Of a DNA stretch of 64,000 nt, positions 35,436-49,200 are shown piece after piece. The notes under the pieces are model-generated. The model was not told where the DNA came from. It did no database searches and was given only the letters and a program-made list of their open reading frames with translations. Source of the stretch: Siphonodentalium dalli (taxonomy: Eukaryota > Mollusca > Scaphopoda > Gadilida > Siphonodentaliidae); contig CP136061.1 of NCBI GenBank assembly GCA_032622095.1, positions 38,697,797 through 38,761,796 on the forward strand. The letters are read 5' to 3'. Both the position numbers and the translations under genes were made by a program. Position 1 is the stretch's first letter. Each line of letters opens with the position of its first letter.

Positions 35436-38003
35436 TAACAACGAAGCTCTCATATGTTCAAGATCTAAACTCTATTTTCTCAACCAGGATGTAAGCAGCA
35501 CGAATTATAAACAATTTGGACACCAAAACCATGTTTCTTGCCATCTGTAACCCCGGTTGACTTGCGATTACACGGTGTGGTCCGTTTAGCTATCGAAAGA
35601 TGAGATACCTTACTCGGATCAAGTTTCGATTGATGTTCAAACGCGATATATTCATCAACGCAGGGTCCCAATGTTATTGTTTATTATAACATACATATTC
35701 CATTGGCACTGGGCTCTACCCGAATAACCACTTGTTCTTTGGTAAATTTTGTAGAAACAATGTTTTTACTTGAATTATTATATAAGGCATATATTTCGCA
35801 ATCATGAAATGCCGTGTCAAGTTTTACATGGGATAGTAGGAAGACTGCACTATTTTCATAAACGATCAGCTTATGCTGTGCATTATTTTCTTCATATTTC
35901 GGAACACTGTCAGCTTCATTATATGAACCGTGGCGCCCTTGTAGAGAGGGTAGTTTAATCCGAAATCAATCTAAATACAATCAGAGTGGTAGTGTCATCT
36001 GTCGGAAACTGTATGATGCTAAGGTCAAAACGGACACTTCCAGTTGAAACCTAATTTCAATAAATATTAATACTGAACTGCCGTATTAAAATCAATCGCG
36101 ACTGTGGAACTGTGAAATTTCTCAATCGATTTGCCAGGTCGTGTGGTGCTAATATCATCTTATGAAATTACTCCCGATTTAGGTGGGTATTTTATATAAA
36201 CTATTAATGTACTTGTATGAAATTACGCCAGCTATATATGTCTGCATGTAATTCAAATTCATATAACGCCATAGAGAGTTCTTGTCAAACATCCACTATA
36301 ATCCGAGCGCATTCTAACTGGGCACACAGTTCCATTGGTGACATGCATGTATCACACGAACAAAATGCCATTGTCTAGGCAAATTAATTATACCGTTCGC
36401 CGGAGGTATTCAAATGCGCTTGGGTTGAGTACAGGTCACAATTTTGTAAATATTGTCCATAAATTATGCATCAGTCCAAACGTGTTACTGTATATTGTTT
36501 TCAGGATAACGCCCAGGTCATGATTTATATGCAAAAATAAATCAACTATACGTCTTGCATTGTATGTGCCTTTAAATCTTGTGTCGTATCTGGGATCATA
36601 ACCACACTAAATATTGCCACTTTTACACCACACCACAAAATTCAAACTTCAATATAAAAGGTTAACTTCGGTGTCAATGGTTTTCATACAATGGAATTTT
36701 ACAGGGATTTGCTTTATTTTTGGTATAAAAAATATACAATGCTGTTGACCAATGAGAGCTCAGAACAATATTCACAACACTGTAACCCACAATGGTATGT
36801 TTGTTTTAATTGGTACACCCGTAAGTATACAATATTGATACTTTCTGTTACCAGGGAGACGATCTTAATATAGCGTGGTGTACATACTGTTGGATATACA
36901 TGTATACTGACTCCTAACGCTTTTCCGACGAAAACTGCAACTCCCTATATTTCTTTAGAATTATCCCTCAATTGAAGAAATGTGCAAAAAAAAAAAATTG
37001 TGTAGTTCTCAATTTATTACAAACAATGCAACCCCATCCCTTAAACACATTTTCTACAAAAGCCCATGAGTTCCACCAGTCGGGTGCAGCATCCATGTTC
37101 ACGCAGTCTTCATGTCTGGCTTGGTAATCATGGAGCAGCTATTGCAGATTGTAAATGACTGTCCGCTAGGGAACTCCTTGCGATATGTGGTTCAGACCTG
37201 AGCCGCTGACCACCAAGAACATGCTTTATCGGCAGAGGGAGAACAAACATGACATCGTCAGCTCTGCTGTTGTTACTCATGCTAACTGGAAGTGAATGAT
37301 GCAGTTACGATTACGGATAGGATATACTGCCTTAGTAAGGTGGACACCATCACAATGTACCTACCATGGTTATTTGGTGAGACGGCATATGCCCCACTTT
37401 ATTATGTTATACATACATTTGATAGAAAAAGTAGTCTTCGTCTCTTTCAGATCCCATGTTGTTATCCGTGTGTTATACACCACACGGATAATGGTAGACC
37501 CCCCCCCCAAGCAGGACCAGTGGTACATCCTTGACACATCTGCACATAACTAGACTGAGTGGGGTGTATTTCGTCTCACATACCCCCCCCCCCGCCTAAA
37601 TATCGAATTGTGGCATTATACTGGCGTGATATTAGCGACCTCTCGCAAAACTCACGTTTAAGAATACCGATATGGATTTTGTGTATTTTCTAATCGTTCT
37701 CGTATTTTACTATCCGTACGAACGGTTACGATTTCATGGTTTCTTATAAGCTCAAATAACACCTGAAATTTATTATATGCAATATATTACTTTACTTAGT
37801 TCGATCAATATATCTCATGTAAACAGTCCAGTTATATTGTGCTACGACCTCGGTGTGCTGTTTAGTATGTCAATCACTATACTCGTCGTGAATCACGAGC
37901 TTCCCGCGAAATAAGATCGCTATTCAAAACGGACAGCCATCGCTGTCTGCCGACGACACAAAGCCTCGCAGTAATCGTCGCGCTATAGAAGTACACAATG
38001 AAG
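35436..38003. other. no gene recognised
   Basis: Short frames only. Short poly-C runs occur near 37500 and 37585. Nothing else could be supported. Confidence 0.4.
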
Positions 38004-38223
38004 CTACAGTAATGTCCTAATTAATCGACTCCCTAACCACAGCATAATTATGGGTAACTTTTCAGGATTTAGTCGGAAATATGGCTTGTTGCCATTAATC
38101 GGAAAGCTCTCGGGGAGAGCTTTCCGATGAATAGCAACAAGCCATATTTCCGAATAAATCCTGAAAAGTTACCCATAATTCTGCTGTGGTTAAGGAGTCG
38201 ATTAATTTGGGCATTGCTGTAGT
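38004..38223. repeat. 220-bp inverted repeat (foldback)
   Basis: Arms of about 108 bp, from CTACAGTAATG at the left to CATTGCTGTAG at the right. They include TTAATCGACTC, ATGGGTAACTTTTCAGGATT and CGGAAAGCTCTC with their complements. The centre is near 38113 with almost no loop. A few mismatches are spread along the arms. Confidence 0.88.
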
Positions 38224-38978
38224 TGCCAAACAAATGTATATATTTTGGGTAACGAGCACGTCTTAGCATGGCGCATCGGGTGGACGTTGGTTCGATTTGA
38301 TAGCACCAAATCAGAAGTGATGCCCATCAACGAACACATCAACCGTATATGTCGCATTTCATAAATAAAACCCAAAAGAGGTGATAGGCCTGTGACCCGA
38401 AATCTCATTCAAATCAAATCGCGGACTCGAAGGGTCTTGAAATGATGGCGTCGCGGTTGATGTAAGATCCAAATCTAGGAACCCCTCTTCCCCAATCAGC
38501 AATTACGTCTATCGTGTGATCCATGATAACAACGAATTGATTTTCCACCACAAATTATCTTGCATTTATATTTGTATTTTGCCACAATATATCACGAGAA
38601 TCTCGGGTCGTACGTTGTGACTGGTCGTATAATAAACAGGTCATGATTATCGCCGTGCTGCAAATGAGACAAGTGAAGTTTCAAGGGACTGTATACCAAA
38701 CACGCGCTTTGAGTTGTAAAGTGGTACGAAATAGTGATGGTGTTTCTTCTTATCCGTAGTCCTTTTGCGAAAGGACATTTTGGTCACACGGATAGACTTA
38801 AGACTACGAATAGCTAACCGTATTTGTAATCGTAATTGTAAGGGTTCGAAAGGACTCTATTGTCCATAACCGTAATTGTATTTGTGATTTTGCGAAAGGT
38901 CTCTACTGATGTAGTTAACCGATGACATGTGCTCTTCAATGTGCTGAAGCAGTTTGTTAAGTGAAGTGTAATATCATT

Positions 38979-39229
38979 ACAGGGGCATTGTACACTAAAA
39001 TCCGGCCATTTAAGAGACCATCTCCTTTTATACTCAACAAAATATATGCAACACATGAATGAATTTGAGCATTGTCATTATAATCACCATGCAGTTTGCA
39101 TCGTTCACAGAACACATGAGTGCATTTTTCACCAACTCGTGGCTTAAATTCATTAATGATGCATATATTCTGTTGAGTATGAAAGGAGATGGTCCCAGAA
39201 ATGGCCGGATTTAGTGTACAGTGCCACTT
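38979..39229. repeat. foldback element with inverted arms of about 85 bp
   Basis: The left arm runs TGTACACTAAAATCCGGCCA to about 39065; the right arm from about 39144 ends TGGCCGGATTTAGTGTACA. Both arms include GACCATCTCCTTT / AAAGGAGATGGTC and ATACTCAACA / TGTTGAGTAT. About 80 bp separate them. It looks like a MITE. Confidence 0.82.
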
Positions 39230-40048
39230 TAACCTTAAAATTCGCATATCCACCACTGAAAATTACACTATTTCATGACAAAGACAAACCCAATACTGGC
39301 TATAAAACAACTAAATAATTGTTAACGTAGTTTCTAATAACATGTATCATGTGTGTCAGTAACTCGTCCATGTCGTGGGTCAGTTTCATTATTATGCAAC
39401 CAATACCACCCTGCAAAATGCTAAAAATACATTTAACAATTTACATTTTTCATATAACATAATATTATTTTTGGGACTGATGTAAGTGAAAACGACACCA
39501 CGCAGTAACGAAAATAACACATCCTGCATGACGATTACAGAGGAACTGAGACACCAGTGTCCAGTTTCGTGAACGCAACTTATGACGTAATATGGTATTA
39601 ACTTTGTCTTAACGTTAAGTCTGGGGTGAGGTGTCTTACGATATTCTTAAAGTTAAGACCAAAGTTATGATCCACCTTTGGTCGGAAAGATGGATGGGAT
39701 CTAGTTGATGCATATTATTATAAATACATATAACTGGGTAACATCTTGCGAACACGGAGGGATGTTTCAGAAATTTATATTATACTTTCATCTGTATTCA
39801 TGAGTCCAATTTCAAATTAGACGATGGTCAATAATAATTTGAGTTGAAGTGAAAGTGAGGCAATCAAGGCTAATGTTATAAAACATGGCTGCTGAGTATG
39901 CTTTTCTTGTCACATATTGTTCACCACATCCGATAAACCTTATACAGTGAATCGGATGACCGATGCATTTAATACCGACGTTAAATCTGAACATTAAGAT
40001 CACATTTTATAATACCTACCAATATGCCGCATTATTCTGACATTCTCT

Positions 40049-40260
40049 TCAGTTGTATTGACACATCGAATCATATTCTGCATCGTCACATGATTCGCCC
40101 ACCATATAGTATGTACCATTATAATCAGGCCCGATGCGTACGCAGTCATCCTTTGAACCTTGATAGCTTGTCCTTGTCAACCAGTCTACATATGCCAATG
40201 AAGCGTTGTTCCACGCGTAGAATGTGTCATTTGCGAATTTAGCTTCCCCGTCTATCCACA
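40049..40260 (-). CDS. C-type lectin domain, terminal exon
   Basis: The exon follows a splice acceptor (CTTTCCATATCCAG, ending at 40261) and ends at TGA (40049-40051). Its 69 residues fit the second half of a C-type lectin domain: VWIDG at the start (V formed with the previous exon), FYAW, DDCV, a C about 20 residues later (GESC) and the last C five residues before the end (SMCQYN). The sugar-binding EPN/QPD and WND motifs are not visible, so calcium-dependent sugar binding is doubtful. ATTAAA on this strand (39973-39968) is a possible polyadenylation signal. Confidence 0.75.
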
Positions 40261-43200
40261 CTGGATATGGAAAGAACAAGTATATGATTATTTACGTGTG
40301 TAGCTCATGTGCTGATCACACCACACATGACCCATGACCACCCCTTGTACACCTATGCATCTTACCATGGACACCCCACTCATAACTATATAGTCACTCC
40401 GTGTATACCTATCCACGTCGTTCATGACATACAATAACTCCCTGTATACCTATTCACCTCACCTACGATCACACAGTAACTCCATGGCTGCCATCTTGGC
40501 ATCCACCATGTATCAAGTTGATCAATTTTATCCTAATGGGCCAGAATAGCCACATATTATGGTTTATCGCAGTTCCGTCTCAAGGATCTGCCCATTTCCT
40601 TTCAATAATATCGCCAGAATCACAAAGGAAGTTCTTGGCAAATACTCCATACTTCAACTTTAAAATGAATTTGCCATGTCCCATACTGGAATGGGACAAC
40701 AGAATAGAACACGTAGTTGTCAGATAATTAACCTACACGTATAATAACCAAGTAAGTCACAATTTGTCACCTTTTCGGATAACGCAGAGAATAGTATTCG
40801 GGATATATGTACAAAAATTAACCTTTTACCAAATTTGGTTGCCATTTTGGAAGCCATCTTGAGCAATTTGATCTATAAACATCGTAGTGTGACACATCTA
40901 AGATAGACCAAAACAATAAAAACCTTTCATACCAAAGATAGTTACATTTTACTTGAAAAAAAAAATGGTCCAAACCTGAAAAGTTATTTTTTTGTCAAGT
41001 TTGTGAGAGAAAAATCCAATATTTCTGGTAATGTCACTGGTGCCAATTGTAACAATTAACGATGGTGCATCAGACATGTTAGTATTCAATGTATAGAAGG
41101 CAGAATAACCAATAACCACAACTTGTAAGCGATTGCAAGACACGCTGTGGAAATATCTACCATTTTCCATATTTCTGCGGCCATTTTGAGCCAAAGTAGC
41201 AATTTTGGTTCCAGTGTGTTGGAATATTCATAGTTAATGGTATGCCTAACTTACATTACAAAGTTCTGTTAATTTCTTGTTGAAATATGACTAGATTCCC
41301 AATTGGTATTTTTTGGGAAATTTTATACTACATTCTGTAAAATCAAATTTCTGATGGACCGGAAGGGGCTAGTACCACAATAATTGCATATTGCAAATAA
41401 CTCATTTCTCAACCAGTTCCAAAAAGCATAAACTGATCTAGAAGATATAAGTGAACAAACGTCATATTTTCAACTTCCGGCGGCCATTTTAGCGGCCATC
41501 TTGGATGGGGAGTTTCAATTTTGCCCTATGAAAGTGTCATGTCTTAGCTTCACGAAAAAATATATATTTGTATAAATTTTACTGGATTATCCCGCTATAA
41601 TTTGCATCAAACTGACTTAGGGCCTAGTCTGAAAAACGGCGACCATGATGGACGCCATCTTGTCTGGAGGCTACACGGCCACTTTTCTTTCTTGTTAACG
41701 TTGCTTAATAGATGAACATAATAAGGAATATGAGTTGGGGTGCAAGGGTACCCCTATTAGCTCTCGAACTAAATACCAGTTGCAACGCGCATCGCTAGCA
41801 CAACGTGTAACTAGTTAAATAAAAGTAATTGTTCGGACTTGGGCAGCAAAACGAAAAACATATATCCCCGTTCCTGTTTTTGGGGGACCATAAGGCGGGA
41901 TTCGTCATCTCAGGTTTAAACCTGGTCTACGTAAACCTCTAGGTTTAAACCGCAGTGAGTCAGCTAAATCCGTGGTTCAAACTCGAGACCGCAGGTCTAA
42001 GTGACGCATTCGTCATATCTGGTTTAAACCTGGTCCAGCGAGACCAGTGGTGTCGCAGTAGTGTCTCTGTATCGTCGAAATAAATAATCGTACTTTCCTG
42101 ATGCGGACCGCCTCGTTTTATTGATTGCGTAAATCAATAATTACGACAGCGAGCATATTTTGATTGGAAACTTATAAGCGAGAAGTACTTACATTTATAA
42201 AGCGTGTGGGGATAAGTTTATGTCAATTTCCATATTTTGTTTGCGTTTTGTAAGCTTAAACAGGCAACTAAACCATCTAATTCGACGGTCCAGCTCAACC
42301 AACTTTACCGAGGCTAAACCTGAGATAACAAATCCGTCTTTTTTCATCGCGGTTTAGAATTGTCAAACAATCAATCAAAGGGTGGAGCTGTAAATAATCT
42401 CGAGTTAAGGCGTGTCTAAGTGGCGACTGCCGACTGGTGTTGTCATGTCACAGTTGATATGATTTTTACAACTGTCTTGTGGCTTTTTGTTTGGCTTGTG
42501 CAAATCACAAATACTGGTGTTTTCTACTATTTCATTTGAAGGGTTCAACCTTTTAATTTTGACACCAAAACTACGCATGGCCAGATATGCTATACACATA
42601 GTTTGCAATCCTAAACTTATATTGCTATATGAGTCACATTTGATAACTTAATTTGATGTAGGTCATGCCACAAAGCTCTACTCTGGCTAAGCCCGTAAAT
42701 TCCCATAATATTCCACCAAAACCTGGGAACGTTTTGATTTTCTGCATGACGGGAAATCTATGACATTGAAAAAAAGAAAACGCATGTAATATTTCTTTAT
42801 TAAAAGCTGTCCCTCTGCAGGTTGCCCGCTTCCAGCAGTTCAGATGCCGCTTCTGGTATGCACACATAAGCAAATTGCCTTTACTGACTGACCTCTTGGT
42901 CCAGGATTGACTCGATTATGGAGCGTTTATTCAGCTTCAAAGGGACCTGCGACACCTTTGCGCACATGTTGATCAGATGAACATTTTAATTTTAAAAACA
43001 GTTAATTAAATTTAAAACAAACAAATATTAATATAAATTTAAAATTTTGTTTCTTGATAGATTTTACTCAATTTAACAACACATTTTTTTCTTTTTTTAA
43101 ATAATATTTTTCTTATTTTTAAATAATTTTTGTAAAACCTATAACGCCGTTATACCATCCGATTCACCACACCTGATTTGGTTTAAATCGGTCCAGCGAT

Positions 43201-46200
43201 ATGGGAGAACAGTTGCGATCAGACAAACGGACATACAAATATACTTTTATAGACAGCTCCTATACCTTTTAATATATACAGATATCCATGTAAATACAAA
43301 ACATTTTGTCTTTGCGGGTAAAGCATCTTGCAGAAAATGTATCACAAACAAAGGGATGAACAGCGCGTGAAGCTCGTGTTGATAGACATGCCCTTGTCAG
43401 ATTGATTTAAACACAGAATGAAATCGGATTAATTGTCCATGAGCGATACTTGTTTCTCAATGATTAAATTCGTTGAGTGTGCACGAGTTCGCGATAATTT
43501 ATGACGTGTCAATAACCATTACATCGGCCTGTCTTTTGATGCGATTGGTAAGAGGGTAGTTTGAATGCATGCTCATCACCGAATCGAGTTATCAATTAGC
43601 TAGCAACTGCACGATAAAAACGCCCCCTTATACCCGGTTTGGCTGGACCGCCAATGTAGGTTTAACTTGGGTTTAAAATTTGAGGTTTAAACCGGAGATG
43701 ACGAATCCGGCCATTGAGTCACATTATTTTATTCGCAGTTTGTTGCCGTTTTGTGATCGCACTTGTATGTCGACTCACCGCATTGACCGCAATCACTTTG
43801 AACATCTCGCTTGTCTTGCCGTTCTTTCACCAAAATGACCAGATCGTTCAGTATTGCCCGATTCCCGACCAGAATGATGTGTCCTGGCAAACACGCCTCC
43901 ATGGCGCCCCGAGCTGTGAATTTACTGATATATTTCAGGCAGAATTCCTCGCCACCTAATGTGTGGTTGTGAGAATTCGTGCAACCTGAAACAAACGTAG
44001 GATATACATGAGCATGTTGCAAGGATGGTGTCACCCCCTTTTTTGGTATAGAGTACGTGGGATTCATACCCGTACGTTAAAGTGATGTGAAACACTCCAG
44101 TAGGGTGATCAAATATAAATGGAGAATAATCATGTTCAAAGTAGTAATGTTTACAAATATTATATCCAAATTGACCACACACCTTCATTCTTATATATCA
44201 ATTAAATGCAGTGACTCTCGGTGGCGAAATTGTTTTCGTTAGTTTATCGCCAATAGATGCTTCCCGAATCGAGTAGTAAATATTTACAATTGAGCGTAGT
44301 TCAGATGATGTTTTCTATGGAGTGGTACGGTCCATTTGCTTCATATTTCAGGCGATGTCAGTAGAATGATACATTCCTTCAGTTGACATAGCGCATCGAT
44401 ACTAACTGATCAGTTTGGCGCACCCGAACAAGTGCATAATATGTCTTTAACTGGTACCCGGGATGTATAAAATATATTAAACCGGCATTCGGGATTCAAC
44501 AAATAGGCTGGTAATCGTAATCGGCTTTTATAACACAACTGTATGTAATAATACAGTCTATATAATACCACTTGATGTAATAAACAGTCTATATAATACC
44601 ACTTGATGTAATAATACAATCTATATAATACCACTTGATGTAATAATACAGTCTATATAATACCACTTGATGTAATAATACAGTCTATATAATACCACTT
44701 GATGTAATAATACAGTCTATATAATACCACTTGATGTAATAATACAGTCTATATAATACCACTTGATGTAATAATACAGTCTATATAATACCACTTGATG
44801 TAATAATACAGTCTATATAATACCACTTGATGTAATAATACAGTCTATATAATACCACTTGATGTAATAATATAGTCTATATAATAACACTTGATGTAAT
44901 AATACAGTCTATATAATACCACTTGATGTAATAATATAGTCTATATAATACCTCTGTATGTAATAATACAGTCTATATAATACCACTTGATGTAATAATA
45001 CAGTCTATATAATACCACTTGATGTAATAATACAGTCTATATAATACCACTTGATGTAATAATACAGTCTATATAATACCACTTGATGTAATAATACAGT
45101 CTATATAATACCACTTGATGTAATAATACAGTCTATATAATACCACTTGATGTAATAATACAGTCTATATAATACCACTTGATGTAATAATACAGTCTAT
45201 ATAATACCACTTGATGTAATAATACAGTCTATATAATACCACTCGATGTAATAATACAGTCTATATAATACCACTTGATGTAATAATACAGTCTATATAA
45301 TACCACTTGATGTAATAATACAGTCTATATAATAACACTTGATGTAATAATACAGTCTATATAATACCACTTGATGTAATAATATAGTCTATATAATACC
45401 ACTGTATGTAATAATACAGTCTATATAATACCACTTGATGTAATAATACAGTCTATATAATACAACTGTATGTAATAATACAGTCTATATAATACCACTT
45501 GATGTAATAATACAGTCTATATAATACCACTTGATGTAATAATACAGTCTATATAATACCACTTAATGTAATAATACAGACTATACTACCACTTGATGTA
45601 ATAATACAGTCTATATAATACCACTTGATGTAATAATACAGTCTATATAATACCACTTGATGTAATAATAGTCTATATAATACCACTGTATGTAATAATA
45701 CAGTCTATATAATACAACTGTATGTAATAATACAGTCTATATAATACCACTTGATGTGTTAATACAGTCTATATAATACCACTGTATGTAATAATACAGT
45801 CTATATAATACCACTTGATGTAATAATACAGTCTATATAATACCACTTGATGTGTTGAAGTTATGGATACTACATCAGCAAATGTGTGCAAACTAAGTTT
45901 AATTTAGTGTAAGTTTACTAAGACTGTATTCCATATTTTTAATTTGTTTTATTTTTTATTGAGAACAGAATAATAAAGAGAGAAGCGGTAGTATCCTTTC
46001 GCACATCTATGCTCGCTATCTCATATTTTCATAGCTGGAACGCATGATTCACCCGCTCTGGTTACTTGTATATTGAGGATTCAGGTGTTAGGGGTTGACA
46101 CCACCTTGCAATGAGTTGGGTTAGTCCCACAATGTTAGAAATGTGCGCGTCAGTTGAACGCGTTGTCATACCATGCAACATCGCTGCCAACTTTTGACTG

Positions 46201-49200
46201 TTGAACATACGGTCAGGCTGTAAAATGTTCCACGGTACAAAACCGTTTAAGTAAACTGACTATAACAGGTAACTGTCAGACCGTGGTATTTTTTACGGTT
46301 CAACAACCTTTAATTAACATCAAAACCGTAACTAATAACGGTCAGACCAATGTTTGTTTTTTCACGGGGCAACACCAATTGCTTGCCCTTAATTTGCTAA
46401 TTTATCGTAGAATTAGCCAAGTTCCCGTGGTAAAAATAGGATTTCCCGATAGGCATTACGATCATAAGCTGTGATGAAACTTAAATCCTCAATTCTCAAC
46501 TTTGAAGTTTGAAGTGGATAAAACTTGTTATCTGCCTCGTGGAGTTTAATCCGGATTAAGGGCTGCGCACGCATGATGTCGGCACTATTCACTGACTATA
46601 AATAATGCATGTAAATAAGAACCGATAACAACAGAAAAGCTCACCCATTTAGTATATGAATGATATGTTATTAAAGGCACTTGAGCCCTTAGTTGTCGAA
46701 AATATTCATATTTTTTCCAATCACCGTAAACAGAAAAACATTAAAACGCATACAGTTTCGTTCATATATACCATGACCATAGCGTAAACAGCATGTTATC
46801 ACACAGACCTACTATATTTTACCTAAGCAAGAGCCTGATTGTGTTACAGAAGACAGCACAATGCGAAGCTGGCGTCGCACGGACTCGGCGACCCGATAAA
46901 ATTTGTACCCGGCGCAAGATACATTCACATAGCAAATTTCAAGTCGATCGCTCCACCCGTTTCCGATATCTCGTCTGTGCATGCGCTGCACGGGCGTCGC
47001 ACGGGCTCGCCAATACGACAGCGACGACCACCTGGTCAAACTACACTCACGTACCAAGTTTCGTCCCGATCGGTCGAGGTGTTGGTATCTGATGCAAAAG
47101 ACGAAATTGTGAGTGTTGGTCAATAGTCCCCGCCGTGAACTTCATCGTCGCAAAGAGCGGACAGTCAATTAACCCCGTTGTGAACCTCAATCACCAACGC
47201 GACGTAAACATGTGTTGCGTTCTAAAAATAGGAAAGCACTTTCTGTCTGCATAATTCTGCAGATGCTAACAACGTTGCTCCCCGTAGGTAGCAATATCGT
47301 TGTTGTTGATATTTACGGCTTGGGGGCTATTTTCTTATTTAGCAAGTTTGAGCTCAATCGGTTCGAGTCTATAAAGGACACACTCATATATATGACACTT
47401 CCCGTGGGTAGCAAGTTTGAGCTCAATCGGCATTCCCTGGAATTTCCCGTAGATTGGCAGATTCCAGTAGCTATATCTGGGGAGATATCTGATGCTATAT
47501 TCGTGATTATCTGGGATGATTTCGGTATATAATTATATACTGTAAAAACAAAGCGCGCCATCCGTGCTCGCAGGGTTGGTCAGAAACAAATGTTTTTTTA
47601 ATTTAATGTATGTTCCGTATATCTCTCTGCAGATGCAAATAACGTTGAATGGCAAACAGACGCTCTTTATAGAGATGCGTCAAAAACAAACGCTCATTAA
47701 ATAATCACTTGATTAACCCACGCCGTGCCTTTGCGGTGATTTGAAATTGGAGAACGGGTGCTCTGAGCTTTTCTAAACTGCGACCACGGTCGTGTCGGTG
47801 GTATTTGACACTTACATAGGAAGTTTGAGCTCAATCTTTACACGCGTTTTGGATTCTATGAAGTACATACATACATATATATATATACGAAGTCTCAAAA
47901 TATATAGTAAAGAAGAAGAAGATGATTGCGATAATATCGCGCGAAAAATGGGGATGCATGTGTACAAACACATGATACACTTGTCACGGAGTAAATATAG
48001 AAAACCGATGACTTATCTCCCCGATAGGGCTAGATATTTTGGTCACAGTCGTTAGACGCTATGTGTGATCGCAGACGTTCAGGTCTGTCTGGGCCCATTT
48101 ACCCCCCAGATTTTATGGAAGTCAAAATAATGTGTTATGTTCACTTATATTAGTAATAACACCAACCACGCCCATTGGTGCAACATTTTAAGAATATAAT
48201 TCATGGTGGAAAACTTACTTTAGTCCAACAGATACAATTTCCATTTCTAGGAAATTGTAGATTTATTTGCTTAACAAGGCTGGCTGGGAGGAGCCAGTTT
48301 ATGTGTCATCTGTGGCCCGTGTGCGTGTGTCGTTAGATATGTTGACAAAATAATATTAAGCATCAATCAAGCCTTGTCGTACATTCACGATATTGATGCT
48401 AAATAGGTCATCACTCATGGGATAATATCTCATGGCCCAGTGTCTACACCAGCTTATAACAATACAGGAGACTGGATATAACGGTGACTTATTAAATCTC
48501 AGCTTCCAGACAGTATTACTGAGCAACTAAATATACCTTTTGTAGATAACTGCATGGTTCTAAGTAATATTTTCAAAGAACGCCTGATAAATATGAATTT
48601 TGTTTGTATAGTTCATCATTCTTCACAGTGTTCATTACACATTCCGGTATTTGTTAATTAGATATGAACTTTGTTTTGGTTGGACTAATGTAAAAAAAAA
48701 TAAAAAATTTAAAGACCTCTATAAAGTTCATATTTTGTACTTCTAACATAATCTACCATGAATTTTACTCCTAAAATGTTGCATCAATAGGCTTGGTTGC
48801 TGTTTACTGAAAACAGTGATTTTAGTCTAGAATAATTTAGACTTAATCACATCTTGTGAAAGATGTGTCCACATAACCATAAAGCAACGTCAATCTCGCT
48901 CGGTTATTGGATTGGTGAGCGGTTAGCTATTCAGGGTGCTGATAAATGTTGGTGCGACTCCAGCACTTCTCTCATATTTTGTTACAAACTTACTCAGTTG
49001 TCTTGGAGACTGTGTAGTCGCGCCGTTTGTGCCGTCCCTGGTACTTGAGATATGTCCTGGTAAAGAAAAGATTCACTGTTCGGATCCAATAGCCAGAGTC
49101 GGTTGCAGGTACTTGTACATGTAATTATGACAACGTATTTTGCTATTGCCACACCAGGTCCATTGACTAACGTGGAAATAGATGCTAGAGTACATACAGT

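Noticed and set aside
34454-35453. Minus-strand frames of 131 and 170 codons
   Set aside because: They consist of Ser/Thr/Ile/His runs from the GAT-rich tract; no domain, and the plus strand is open as well.
44532-45855. Array resembling a CRISPR because of its 32-bp period
   Set aside because: Units are contiguous with no unique spacers, and the context is animal DNA. It is a satellite.
46793-47561. Overlapping frames of about 100 codons on both strands
   Set aside because: They lie in fragments related to a dispersed repeat and show no domain or consistent frame.
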